A stretch of 64,000 nt of DNA from Stenotrophomonas nitritireducens (GCF_001431425.1 NZ_LDJG01000006.1:1-64000), one strand, 5' to 3'. Shown: positions 34,377-43,355, numbered from the stretch's first letter. The notes: generated by a model from the letters alone, not told the origin. Program-made: numbers and translations.

Positions 34377-37049
34377 TCAGTACTTCACGTGGAAGTTGAT
34401 GTAGTACTGGCGGCCATTCTCGTAGAACGCGGTCGGAATGGAGGCGCTCTGGTAGTACTTGAACGTCGGGTTGTTGAGGTTCAGCGCATCCAGGCTGATG
34501 CTCAGCCAGTCGGTCGCCTTGTAGCTCAGCGAGGCCGACAGGGTGCCGAAATCATCCTGGTAGTACGGAACCGCGCCCTGCAGGCCGATCAGGAACGACG
34601 AGCGGTAGGTGTAGCTCAGGCGCGCGCCGAACGTGTCGTTCTCGAAGTAGGCGCCCACGTTGTAGGTGTTCTTCGAGGTGCCCTGCAGGCTGTTGCTGCC
34701 GTTGGCCCAGGTGAACGAAGACTTGCCGTCCACATAGGTGTAGTTGGCATTGACGCCGAAGTTGTCGCCGATCGGCTGCTCGTACGCCACTTCCATGCCG
34801 CTGACCTTGCCGTCGACATTGATCGGCATCGCGACCTTGTAGGCTTCCAGCTTGTTGGTCAGCTCGCTGAACAGCATCTGGGTCTCGGTGTCGAAGCCCA
34901 CGTAGTCCTTCAGGTTCATCGCGAACACGCCGACGGACAGCAGGCCGCGCGGCATGAAGTACCACTCCAGGTTGGCGTCGAAGTTGCTGGACAGCACCGG
35001 CTTCAGGCGCGGGTTGCCGCCGCCGCCGGTACGGCTCAGGTCCGAACCCCACGACGAGGCACCCAGCGCCGAGTAATCCGGCAGGGTCTGGGTCTGCGAG
35101 GCGGCGAAGCGGAACACCAGGTCGTCGGCCAGGTCGAACTTCAGGTTGGCGCTCGGCAGCAGGCGGCTGTGCTTGTTGTTGTACGACAGTGCCTTCCAGG
35201 AACCGAACTGGCTGCTGACATCGATGTTGGCCGGATCGGAAACCGCCAGGTAGGTATTGATGTCCTGGTCGACGTTGACGTAGCGCAGGCCGACGTTGGC
35301 GCTCCAGCGATCGCCGACGAAGTTGGCCTGCACGTAGGCGCCGAAGTTCTTCTCCTGCACCTTCCATTCGCCGCCGTAGTTGTGGCGGCCGCTCGGACCG
35401 TCGTTGTTCGACAGCCAGGTGGAGTTGGCGAGGATGGCGTCCTTCAGTGCGCTCGGGGTGAAGTACCACAGGTTGCGCGGGAAATTGCCGCCGATGCCGC
35501 TGGCGAAGCCGCCCGGATAGCTGGCGGTGGCGCCGCTCTTGAGCGCGCTCCAGATATCGCCCGGCGTGGCGCCTTCCGGCGACAGGGCTTCGCGCTTGTG
35601 GTCGGCGTAGCGGGCGCCGAAGTCGATGGAGCTCAGGGCGCTGTCGTTGAAGTACTGGCTGAAGTCGGCGGTGAACCACTTCTCCTTGTCTTCGGCGGTG
35701 ACCTGCTGGTTGCCCCAGGTGCCGAAGCTGGTCACGCCTGCCGGCGTGATGTCGCCGCCGACGCTCCAGTCCACCGGCGAGCCGATGCCGTGGGTATTCC
35801 AGCTGGCACCGCCGCCATTTGCCAGGGTCACTTCGGCGATGAACTGGCGCGGGGTAGAGCCGGTGCCCTTGGTCGAGCCGGCCTGGAACTTGGCGCTCAG
35901 GTTGTCGTTGACCTGCCAGTCGGCGTCCAGCGTGACATAGCTGCTCTTGGCGGTGGCTTCGCGGTAGATCATGTCGTAGACCGCGTAGTCGGTACCGGCC
36001 TTGCCGGCGTACTTGGCGTCGGTCAGCACGCCGTCCTTGACCGTATAGCCGGCGTCGGGCGCCTGGCTGTTGGCGAAGTTGCCGCCCCACAGCATGAAGT
36101 TGCGGTTGTAGTTGTTGGCCTGCATCTTCGAGGTGAAGCCTTCCAGCCCCAGCGTCAGATTGTCGGCCGGCTTGAACTGCAGCGACACCAGGCCGCCCTT
36201 GCGGTCGCGGATCTGTTCGAACAGGGTCGAGCCCAGCAGGCTGGGGGCCCAGACATCGACCAGGTCCGGGTTGGACTGGCCGAGCGCGTTGATCGTGCCA
36301 TCGGAATTGCGGCCGAGCTGGAAGAAGCCGGACGGCAGTTCTTCCGCTTCGCGGCGCAGATGACGCTTCTGCTTGAACGCCTGCACCATCACGCCGAAGG
36401 TGCCGTCGTCGTTCTTGTAGTTGAACAGGCCCGACAGCTGCGGGTCGGTCGCCTCGGCCTGGTCCGCGCGGACCGCGCCGATGGAGGCTTCGGCGGTGAT
36501 CGGCTTGGCGAACTCGAGCGGCTTGCGGGTGATGATGTTGACGGTGCCGGTGGTGCCGCCGTCCTGCAGCTTGGCCTGCGAGGACTTGCTCACTTCCACC
36601 GAGCGCACCAGTTCCGACGGCAGCAGGGTATAGCTGACGCTGCGGCCGACGTTGCTGCCCTGGCTGAGCACGAACCAGTCGGCCGAGCCGACGCTGTGGC
36701 CGTTGATCAGGGTCTGGGTCAGGCTCGGGCTGGTGCCGCGCAGGCTGACGCGGTCGGCTTCGTCGAAGCCGCCTTCGCTGGCGGAGGACGAGCTGATGTT
36801 CACGCCGGGCAGGCGCTGCAGGGTATCGGCGACGTTGTGCGCCGGCAGCTTGCCGATGTCCTCGGCGGTGACGACTTCAAGGCGGGCATTGGCCTCGCGC
36901 TTGGTGTCCAGCGACTTCTCCATCGAGCCGCGGATGCCGGTGACGGTGACGGTGTCCAGGTCGGTCGCCTTGGGTTGCGCTTCCTGCGCATGGGCGCTGA
37001 AGGCGAGGCAGCCGGCGATGGCTGCCGAAAGCAGGGTCTTGCGATGCAT
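34377..37049 (-). CDS. TonB-dependent receptor (copy 2), predicted amino-sugar oligomer uptake
   Basis: Outer-membrane transporter of 890 residues. Signal peptide MHRKTLLSAAIAGCLAFSA, TonB-box-like DLDTVTVTGIR, plug segments VTAEDIGKLPAHNVADTLQRLP and INGHSVGSADWF, and a barrel ending FHVKY. The ribosome site (GAGGAGAGACA before ATG 37049) is almost the same as in copy 1. The barrel sequence differs widely from copy 1, so the two probably take different ligands or sizes. It lies 91 bp after glk copy 2 and shares its operator region. Neighbours point to chitin-derived sugars. Confidence 0.92.
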   Translation of the reverse strand: MHRKTLLSAAIAGCLAFSAHAQEAQPKATDLDTVTVTGIRGSMEKSLDTKREANARLEVVTAEDIGKLPAHNVADTLQRLPGVNISSSSASEGGFDEADRVSLRGTSPSLTQTLINGHSVGSADWFVLSQGSNVGRSVSYTLLPSELVRSVEVSKSSQAKLQDGGTTGTVNIITRKPLEFAKPITAEASIGAVRADQAEATDPQLSGLFNYKNDDGTFGVMVQAFKQKRHLRREAEELPSGFFQLGRNSDGTINALGQSNPDLVDVWAPSLLGSTLFEQIRDRKGGLVSLQFKPADNLTLGLEGFTSKMQANNYNRNFMLWGGNFANSQAPDAGYTVKDGVLTDAKYAGKAGTDYAVYDMIYREATAKSSYVTLDADWQVNDNLSAKFQAGSTKGTGSTPRQFIAEVTLANGGGASWNTHGIGSPVDWSVGGDITPAGVTSFGTWGNQQVTAEDKEKWFTADFSQYFNDSALSSIDFGARYADHKREALSPEGATPGDIWSALKSGATASYPGGFASGIGGNFPRNLWYFTPSALKDAILANSTWLSNNDGPSGRHNYGGEWKVQEKNFGAYVQANFVGDRWSANVGLRYVNVDQDINTYLAVSDPANIDVSSQFGSWKALSYNNKHSRLLPSANLKFDLADDLVFRFAASQTQTLPDYSALGASSWGSDLSRTGGGGNPRLKPVLSSNFDANLEWYFMPRGLLSVGVFAMNLKDYVGFDTETQMLFSELTNKLEAYKVAMPINVDGKVSGMEVAYEQPIGDNFGVNANYTYVDGKSSFTWANGSNSLQGTSKNTYNVGAYFENDTFGARLSYTYRSSFLIGLQGAVPYYQDDFGTLSASLSYKATDWLSISLDALNLNNPTFKYYQSASIPTAFYENGRQYYINFHVKY

Positions 37050-37140
37050 GTTGTCTCTCCTCAACATCGTAAATGAAAGGCACTGGCGTGCCGCTTTACT
37101 TCTGGTCTTGCTGGTGCATCTGTTGCTTATGCTGCGAGGC

Positions 37141-38163
37141 TTACTTGGCCAACTTTTCCAGATACCAACTGGCTGCACCGATGACACCCAGTTGCCCGTG
37201 CTCGACCAGCTTCACGGGAATGCGCTGCAGCGCCTTCGCCATCGGTCCCTTGTTGAGGAAGCGTTCGACGAAGGTGCTGCCGATGAGGAACTGGCCGAGC
37301 TTGGGCAGGATGCCGCCGGCCAGATAGATGCCGCCCTGCACGCCGTAGAGCAGGGCCATGTCGCCGATGGTGGAGCCGAGGATTCCGCAGAACAGCTGCA
37401 GCGTCTCGACCGCGAGCGGGTCGCTGGCGTCGCAGGCGGCGGCGCTGACGGCATCGGGGGTGGCGTGGACGGGCGCGGTGCCGCGCACGGCGCACAGGGC
37501 GTTGTAGAGGTTGAGCAGGCCGGGGCCGGACAGCGCGCCGTGTTCGATGGAGACATGGCTGCGGTTGCGCAGCATCTGCTGCAGCACGGCCATTTCCAGC
37601 TCGGTGCTGGCGGCCAGCGAGGCCTGGCCGGCTTCGGTGGCGAGCACGACCGAGCGGTCGCCGACGGGAATCCAGACCGCGGCGCCCAGGCCGGTGCCGG
37701 GTCCGACGACGAGGGTGGGGCCGCGCGGCGCTTCGGCCGGACCGGTGAGCTGGAGGACCTGGCTGCCGTCGATGTGGGCGGCGGCGTGGGCGACGGCTTC
37801 GAAGTCGTTGACCAGGTGCACGGCCTGGAAGCCGAGGTCGTCGCGGATGCGGTTGGCCGACAGCGGCCAGGGCAGGTTGGCCGAGATCACGCTGCCGTCG
37901 GCCAGCGCGTAGCCGGCGGTGGCGATGACGCAGTGCTCCACCGGCGGGTTGTGGCTGGCGAAGTCGGACAGGATCGCGCTCAGGCTCGGATGATCCGCGC
38001 AGCGGTACTTGCGGTAGGACAGGATCTCGATCGCCAGGCCTTCGCCATTGCCGGCGCGGATCAGGCCGACGCGCACATGCGTGCCGCCGACATCGGCGGC
38101 GAGGAACGGCCGCGACGCACTGTCGAGCGGGAAGGTCTGCAGTGTGGGGGCGGCAGCGGTCAC
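37141..38163 (-). CDS. glk: Glk-type sugar kinase (copy 2), probable GlcNAc/glucose kinase
   Basis: Paralogue of the kinase at 30529, 340 residues, with FLAADVGGTHVRVGL and the same catalytic and ATP segments. It starts at GTG 38163 after AGGGAAACCGA. About 256 residues (GYALADGS to GAASWYL) are identical to copy 1 and the DNA there differs at only a few bases. The N-terminal third is clearly diverged and the tail is EKLAK instead of QHRST. This mosaic points to gene conversion. The gene opens the operon glk-receptor and is divergent from nagP across a region with two NagR-type sites. Confidence 0.88.
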   Translation of the reverse strand: MTAAAPTLQTFPLDSASRPFLAADVGGTHVRVGLIRAGNGEGLAIEILSYRKYRCADHPSLSAILSDFASHNPPVEHCVIATAGYALADGSVISANLPWPLSANRIRDDLGFQAVHLVNDFEAVAHAAAHIDGSQVLQLTGPAEAPRGPTLVVGPGTGLGAAVWIPVGDRSVVLATEAGQASLAASTELEMAVLQQMLRNRSHVSIEHGALSGPGLLNLYNALCAVRGTAPVHATPDAVSAAACDASDPLAVETLQLFCGILGSTIGDMALLYGVQGGIYLAGGILPKLGQFLIGSTFVERFLNKGPMAKALQRIPVKLVEHGQLGVIGAASWYLEKLAK

Positions 38164-38229
38164 TCGGTTTCCCTATGGCGTTGGGGAGCGCCCATCAGGC
38201 GCCATCGGGGGCCGAGTCTGTAATCGTTC

Positions 38230-38243
38230 TGACAACGATGTCA
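38230..38243. promoter_or_regulatory. Predicted NagR operator upstream of glk copy 2
   Basis: The same TGACAACGATGTCA 14-mer as before glk copy 1. On the minus strand it includes TTGACA as a possible -35, with TACAGA 16 bp further on as a possible -10. Repressor binding would cover the -35. Confidence 0.75.
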
Positions 38244-38429
38244 ACGAATAATTGAAACTTTCGATGTTGCGCCGCAGCGACATTTTGCGCGCCGAGGGTC
38301 ATCGAGGTTTTGTTGCATTCGAAAGCAGGTCGCCGGGGAGTCCTGCGTTTGCAGGGCAAAGGCATTGAGCGGCATGGCTCCGCTGCATCCATGGTCCGCG
38401 GCCGGGCCGATGCGTGCGTACACGCGTTG

Positions 38430-38459
38430 TTGACAAACCCATCGGCGCCAAACCATAAA
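38430..38459 (+). promoter_or_regulatory. Promoter of the nagP-nagR-nagB-II operon
   Basis: A perfect -35 TTGACA (38430-38435) is 18 bp before CATAAA (38454-38459). The NagR-type site begins 2 bp later, overlapping the expected +1. Confidence 0.65.
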
Positions 38460-38461
38460 TG

Positions 38462-38475
38462 TGACAACGTTGTTC
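38462..38475. promoter_or_regulatory. Predicted NagR operator upstream of nagP
   Basis: TGACAACGTTGTTC has a perfect ACAACGTTGT core and differs from the two glk sites mainly in the right arm. It sits at the predicted transcription start, a classic repressor position. The repressor gene itself is third-party inferred: nagR lies in the operon this site controls, giving autoregulation. Confidence 0.75.
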
Positions 38476-38531
38476 CCAGTTACCACCGGTCGGCGTGAGC
38501 CGTCCCTCTCGCAGCTGCAGGAGCCTTGCCA

Positions 38532-39815
38532 ATGTCCGCTGTTCCCGCTTCCACGCCGCGCACCGGCATGGCGTCCTCGATCGCCATCGTCGGCGGCCTG
38601 TTCTTCATCCTCGGCTTCTGTACCTGGATCAACGGGCCGCTCATCACCTTCGTCAAGCTGGCCTTCGAGGTCAGCGAGGTGTCGGCGTTCCTGGTGCTGA
38701 TGGTGTTCTACCTGTCCTATTTCTTCCTGGCCCTGCCGGCCTCGGTGATCCTCAACCGCACCGGCATGAAGAAGGGCCTTGCGCTGAGCCTGGCAGTGAT
38801 GGCGGTGGGCGCCATGCTGTTCGGCCAGTTCGCGACGCAACGCTGGTTTGCCGGCGCGCTGGGCGGCCTGTTCGTGATCGGCGGCGGCATGGCGCTGCTG
38901 CAGACGGCGGTCAACCCGTACATTTCCATCCTCGGCCCGATCGAGGGCGCGGCCCAGCGCATCGCGCTGATGGGCATCTGCAACAAGGTCGCCGGCATCC
39001 TCGCGCCGATCGTGATCGGCTCGCTGGTGCTGCACGGCATCGGCGATCTGGACGCACAGGTGAAGGTGGCCGATGCGGCGACCAGGACCCAGCTGCTCAA
39101 CGATTTCGCCGCCAAGATCCACACGCCGTACATGGTCATCGCCGGCGTCCTGCTGCTGGTGGCGGTGGGCGTGCTGTTCTCGCCGCTGCCGGAAGTGCGC
39201 GCGGCCGAGGCCAATGCAGGGGTCGCGGGTGGCGTGTCGGAAAAGCGCAGCGTCTTCCAGTTCCCGCACCTGTGGCTGGGCGTGCTGTGCCTGTTCGTCT
39301 ATGTCGGCGTGGAGGTGATGGCCGGCGACGCCATTGGCACCTATGGCCATGGCTTCGACCTGCCGCTGGACCAGACCAAGCTGTTCACTTCCTACACGCT
39401 GACGGCGATGCTGGTCGGCTACCTGGTCGGGCTGGTGCTGATCCCGCGCTTCATCTCGCAGGAGCGCTGGCTGGCGGTGTCGGCGGTGCTCGGCGTTCTG
39501 TTCAGCCTGGGCGCCTACGTCACCCACGGCTATGTCTCGGTGGGCTTCGTGGCCGCGCTGGGCTTTGCCAACGCGATGATGTGGCCGGCGATCTTCCCGC
39601 TGGCGATCCGCGGCCTGGGCCGCTTCACCCAGACCGGCTCGGCCCTGCTGGTGATGGGCATCGCCGGCGGCGCGATCATTCCGCAGGCGTTCGCGGTACT
39701 CAAGCAGCACTTCGATTTCCAGCTGGTGTTCGCCGCGCTGATGGTGCCGTGCTACCTGTACATCCTGTATTTCGCTGTCAGTGGGCAGCGTGCGGGCCGC
39801 GCGCATGGCGGCTGA
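38532..39815 (+). CDS. nagP: GlcNAc MFS transporter NagP (FucP/GluP family)
   Basis: Inner-membrane sugar/proton symporter of 427 residues with about 12 membrane segments. Family features include the early GGLFFILGFCTWINGPL and the QTAVNPYISILGP segment typical of FucP/NagP-like permeases. GCAGGAG lies before ATG 38532. It is the first gene of nagP-nagR-nagB-II, with 43 bp to nagR. NagP homologues in Xanthomonas and Shewanella carry GlcNAc, and the kinase, deacetylase and deaminase around it support the same substrate. Confidence 0.9.
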   Translation: MSAVPASTPRTGMASSIAIVGGLFFILGFCTWINGPLITFVKLAFEVSEVSAFLVLMVFYLSYFFLALPASVILNRTGMKKGLALSLAVMAVGAMLFGQFATQRWFAGALGGLFVIGGGMALLQTAVNPYISILGPIEGAAQRIALMGICNKVAGILAPIVIGSLVLHGIGDLDAQVKVADAATRTQLLNDFAAKIHTPYMVIAGVLLLVAVGVLFSPLPEVRAAEANAGVAGGVSEKRSVFQFPHLWLGVLCLFVYVGVEVMAGDAIGTYGHGFDLPLDQTKLFTSYTLTAMLVGYLVGLVLIPRFISQERWLAVSAVLGVLFSLGAYVTHGYVSVGFVAALGFANAMMWPAIFPLAIRGLGRFTQTGSALLVMGIAGGAIIPQAFAVLKQHFDFQLVFAALMVPCYLYILYFAVSGQRAGRAHGG

Positions 39816-39858
39816 ATCGAGCATCATGGCGGACAATCAGTCCAGGCAGGAAACCGTC

Positions 39859-40935
39859 ATGCGCAGACCCACCATCAAGGACGTCGCCGAGCGGGCAAAG
39901 GTCTCGCTCAAGACGGTGTCGCGGGTCATCAACAACGAGCCTTCGGTGATGCAGGCCACCCGCGCGCGCGTGCTGCGCGCGGTGGCCGAACTGGACTACG
40001 AACCGGATCCGTCCGCGCGCAACCTGCGCAGCAACACCACCTTCGTGATCGGGCTGGTCTACGACAACCCGAATCCCTACCACATCATCGGCGTGCAGAA
40101 CGGCGTGCTGTCGGCCTGCCGCGAGACCGGTTTCGGGCTGCAGATCCATCCCTGCGACTCGACCTCGCCGATGCTGGCCGAAGAGCTGGCCGACTGGGTG
40201 CAGCGTTCGCGCCTGGCCGGGCTGGTGCTGACCGCGCCGATGTCCGAGCGCCCGGAACTGGTGGCGGCGCTCAACGCGCGCGGCATCAAGACGGTGCGCA
40301 TCATCGCCGCCACCGAGGACCCGGCCGACGGCGCCTGCGTGTTCGTGGACGACCGCGATGCCGCCTACGAGATCACCGAACACCTGATCCAGCTCGGCCA
40401 CCAGCGCATCGGTTTCCTGTGGGGCGGGCCCGAGCACCGTTCCAGCGGCGAGCGCTACGCCGGCTACGAGGCGGCGCTCAAGGATTACGGCATCAGCCTG
40501 GACAAGCACCTCGTCATCCCGGGCGATTACACCTTCGACGACGGCTTCCGTGGCGCGCGCCGCCTGCTGGCGCTGCGCGAACCGCCGACCGCGATTTTCG
40601 GCTCCAACGACGAGATCGCCGCCGGCGTGCTGGCCGCGGCCAATTCGGCCGGGCTGAACGTGCCTTACGACCTGTCCATCGCCGGTTTCGAGGACAGCCC
40701 GTTCTCGCGCCAGTCGTGGCCGGCGCTGACCACCGCCAAGCAGGCCACCGGCGACATCGCCCGCCATGCCGCGCGCCTGTTGATCAGCCAGCTGCGCACC
40801 GACGCCTATGAGGACAACCCGGTGCAGCTGCAGAACCAGGGCTTCGTGCCGCAGCTGGTGGTGCGCGGCTCCACCGCGCCGCTGCGCCAGCAGCCGCTGC
40901 GGCCGCCTTCCATTTCCCCCGATCTTTCCGAGTAG
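39859..40935 (+). CDS. nagR: LacI-family repressor NagR
   Basis: Transcription factor of 358 residues. The N-terminal LacI helix-turn-helix is TIKDVAERAKVSLKTVSRVI, followed by the hinge helix and a periplasmic-binding-like effector domain (FVIGLVYDNPNPYHI, FGSNDEIAAGVL, IAGFEDSPFSRQSWPALTT). AGGA sits seven bases before ATG 39859; an upstream ATG at 39826 lacks a ribosome site. It is located between nagP and nagB-II. LacI members in this context control GlcNAc genes, and the three TGACAACG-type palindromes in the window are its likely targets. GlcNAc-6-P is the expected inducer (family inference). Confidence 0.9.
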   Translation: MRRPTIKDVAERAKVSLKTVSRVINNEPSVMQATRARVLRAVAELDYEPDPSARNLRSNTTFVIGLVYDNPNPYHIIGVQNGVLSACRETGFGLQIHPCDSTSPMLAEELADWVQRSRLAGLVLTAPMSERPELVAALNARGIKTVRIIAATEDPADGACVFVDDRDAAYEITEHLIQLGHQRIGFLWGGPEHRSSGERYAGYEAALKDYGISLDKHLVIPGDYTFDDGFRGARRLLALREPPTAIFGSNDEIAAGVLAAANSAGLNVPYDLSIAGFEDSPFSRQSWPALTTAKQATGDIARHAARLLISQLRTDAYEDNPVQLQNQGFVPQLVVRGSTAPLRQQPLRPPSISPDLSE

Positions 40936-40939
40936 AGCC

Positions 40940-41965
40940 ATGTTGCCCAGCGAAACCGAAACCCTGATGTTCAACGAGGCCGCTTCCAGCGCCTCCGTGA
41001 TCGCCGCTCAGTTCGCCCGCAACCGGGACGTGGTGCAGGCATTGGCCGCGGACCTGCGGCAGAATCCGCCGCCGTTCGTGGTGACCTGCGCGCGCGGCAG
41101 TTCCGATCACGCCGCCACCTATGCCAAGTATCTGTTCGAGACGCGGCTGGGCCTGGTGACCGCTTCGGCGTCGCCGTCGGTGGGCTCGGTCTACGAAGCA
41201 AGGCAGAAGCTGCAGGACGCCCTGTACCTGGTGATCTCGCAGTCGGGCAAGAGCCCGGACCTGCTGCGCAACGCCGAGGCGGCCAGGGCCGCCGGCGCGC
41301 GCGTGGTCGCGCTGGTCAACGTCGAAGATTCGCCGCTCGCACAGCTGGCCGACACGGTGATCCCGCTCGGCGCAGGCGCCGAGCGCAGCGTGGCCGCGAC
41401 CAAGAGCTACCTCGCCTCGCTGGCCGCGATCCTGCAGCTGTGCGCGTACTGGAGCGACGACCAGACCCTGATCGCCGCGCTCGACGCCCTGCCCGCCGCC
41501 CTGACCCAGGCCTGGCAGTGTGACTGGACGCCGCTGACCGACGGGCTGGTCGATGCGCACAACCTGTTCGTCGTCGGCCGCGGCCCGGGCCTGGCCGCGG
41601 CGCAGGAAGCGGCGCTCAAGTTCAAGGAAACCTGCGGCCTGCACGCCGAGGGCTACAGCTCGGCCGAGGTCAAGCACGGGCCGATGGCGCTGGTGGGCGA
41701 GGATTTCCCGGTGTTGGCCTTCGCCCAGCCCGACGAGACCGGCGCCGGCACCCGTGCCCTGGCCGACGAGTTCGGCGCGCGCGGCGCGCGCGTGTGGCTG
41801 GCCGGCGAGGGCGGCAACCTGCCGGTCGCGTCGGCACCGCACCCGCTGTGCGCGCCGCTGCTGACCGTGCAGAGCTTCTACCGCGCGATCAACGCGCTGG
41901 CGCTGCGCCGGGGCCATAATCCGGACCTGCCGCCGCATCTGAACAAGGTGACCGAAACGGTCTGA
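40940..41965 (+). CDS. nagB-II: Glucosamine-6-phosphate deaminase NagB-II (SIS-domain type)
   Basis: Predicted isomerase/deaminase that converts glucosamine-6-P to fructose-6-P and ammonia. It replaces the unrelated NagB. The 341-residue protein has two SIS domains: CARGSSDHAATYAKYLFE and SQSGKSPDLL in the first, VVGRGPGLAAAQEAALKFKE in the second. It ends with the AEGYSSAEVKHGPMAL and LRRGHNPDLPPHLNKVTETV segments shared with GlmS isomerase domains. No glutaminase domain is present, so it is not GlmS. It starts 4 bp after nagR. Confidence 0.92.
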   Translation: MLPSETETLMFNEAASSASVIAAQFARNRDVVQALAADLRQNPPPFVVTCARGSSDHAATYAKYLFETRLGLVTASASPSVGSVYEARQKLQDALYLVISQSGKSPDLLRNAEAARAAGARVVALVNVEDSPLAQLADTVIPLGAGAERSVAATKSYLASLAAILQLCAYWSDDQTLIAALDALPAALTQAWQCDWTPLTDGLVDAHNLFVVGRGPGLAAAQEAALKFKETCGLHAEGYSSAEVKHGPMALVGEDFPVLAFAQPDETGAGTRALADEFGARGARVWLAGEGGNLPVASAPHPLCAPLLTVQSFYRAINALALRRGHNPDLPPHLNKVTETV

Positions 41966-42215
41966 CGGTTTTCCTTCTCCCGCGGGGAGACGGCCCGACG
42001 GGGACTGTCGGGTCGCACGGCGAAGCCGCCTGGAGGAAGAAGCGCACGGATGCAGGATGCAGGCGCCCTGGAGCACAAGGAGGAGGGCCGGTCCGGAGCC
42101 GCCTGCGGTCGAATGCAGCCAGGCGTCGCTGCGCCTCCTCCCCGCGACCACTCCCCGTGCGCGGGAGCCTGCTTGTCCCCCCCCCCTCCCGGGGCCGGAA
42201 TCTGGAAACGAAAAG
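41966..42215. other. 250-bp extragenic element with a C10 tract between nagB-II and nagA
   Basis: Separates two genes expected in one operon. It holds a CTTCTCCCGCGGGGAGA palindrome near its left end, a CTCCCCGTGCGCGGGAG palindrome near its right end, and a run of ten C at 42177-42186. It looks like an inserted extragenic element. The C-tract lies 29 bp before the nagA start. Confidence 0.6.
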
Positions 42216-43355
42216 ATGACCAGCTACGCATTGACCAACGCCCGTGTCCTGGGCAACGACGACTTCCACTCCGGCCATGCCGTGCTGGTGCAGGAGGGCA
42301 GGGTGGCCGCGGTGCTGCCCGAGGCTTCGCTGCCGGCCGGCGTGCCGCGCCATGATCTCGGCGGCGGCTGGCTGCTGCCGGGCTTCATCGACGTGCAGGT
42401 CAATGGCGGCGGCGGCGCGCTGCTCAACAACACGCCGGACGTGGCCGCCCTGCGCGCGATGATGCGCGGGCACCGCCGCTTCGGCACCACCGGCATGATG
42501 CCGACCCTGATCAGCGACGATGCGGCGGTGATGGCCGAAGCCATCGCCGCGGTGCGCCAGGCCATCGCCGAGGGCGTGCCTGGCATTCTCGGCATCCACC
42601 TGGAAGGGCCGTACATCGCGCCGGCACGCAAGGGCACGCACGACGCGGGCAAGTTCCGCGTGCCGGGACCGGACGAGGTGGCGATGGCGACCTCGCTGGA
42701 CAACGGCGTCACCCTGATCACGCTGGCGCCCGAACGGGTGCCCGTGGAGACCATCAAGGCGATGGTCGGCAACGGCGCCATCGTCTGCGCCGGGCACACC
42801 GCGGGCAGCTACGAGGAAACCCGCGCCGGGCTGGACGCCGGCATCAGCGGTTTCACCCACCTGTACAACGCGATGACGCCGCTGCAGGGGCGCGAGCCTG
42901 GTGTGGTCGGCGCCGCGCTCGAGGATCCGCACAGTTGGTGCGGGGTGATCGTCGATGGCGTGCACGTGCATCCGGCCAGCCTGCGGGTGGCGCTGGCGGC
43001 CAAGCCGCGCGGCAAGGTGCTGCTGGTGACCGACGCGATGCCGATGGTCGGTGCGGACGATCCCTCGTTCGAGCTGTATGGCGAGGTCATCACCGCCGTC
43101 GATGGCGTGGTGCGCAACGCCGCCGGTTCGCTGGCCGGCTCGGCGCTGGACATGGCCACCGCCGTGCGCAATACGGTCAGCCTGCTGGGGCTGCCGTTGG
43201 CCGAGGCGGCGCGGATGGCGTCGACCTATCCCGCGCGATTCCTGCGCGTGGATGACCGGTATGGCCATATCGCGCCCGGTTACCAGGCCGATTTCGTGTT
43301 GCTGGATGAAGCGCTGCAGGTGCAGGCCACCTGGATCGCGGGTCAGCGGGAGTGA
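42216..43355 (+). CDS. nagA: N-acetylglucosamine-6-phosphate deacetylase
   Basis: Removes acetate from GlcNAc-6-P to give glucosamine-6-P. The 379-residue amidohydrolase begins with the small beta domain (YALTNARVLG) and then GFIDVQVNGGGG. The metal and substrate motifs are HLEGPYIAPARKGTHD, CAGHTAGSYEE, THLYNAMTPL, DGVHVHP and VTDAMPMVG. All are intact and the length is normal. GAAACGAAAAG precedes ATG 42216. It follows nagB-II after a 250-bp repeat-like gap, so it may have its own transcript. Confidence 0.96.
   Translation: MTSYALTNARVLGNDDFHSGHAVLVQEGRVAAVLPEASLPAGVPRHDLGGGWLLPGFIDVQVNGGGGALLNNTPDVAALRAMMRGHRRFGTTGMMPTLISDDAAVMAEAIAAVRQAIAEGVPGILGIHLEGPYIAPARKGTHDAGKFRVPGPDEVAMATSLDNGVTLITLAPERVPVETIKAMVGNGAIVCAGHTAGSYEETRAGLDAGISGFTHLYNAMTPLQGREPGVVGAALEDPHSWCGVIVDGVHVHPASLRVALAAKPRGKVLLVTDAMPMVGADDPSFELYGEVITAVDGVVRNAAGSLAGSALDMATAVRNTVSLLGLPLAEAARMASTYPARFLRVDDRYGHIAPGYQADFVLLDEALQVQATWIAGQRE

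Noticed and set aside
31881..37076. A very long plus-strand open frame (more than 1700 codons) across the third hexosaminidase and second receptor
   Set aside because: It is antisense to two well-supported genes and its residues are the Ala/Arg/Gly/Val/His-rich kind produced by reading GC-rich genes backwards. No domain is visible.
41966..42215. A start of nagA upstream at 42057 adding about 53 residues
   Set aside because: The added residues are Pro/Arg/Ser-rich and run through the C-tract. ATG 42216 gives the conserved N-terminus and normal length.
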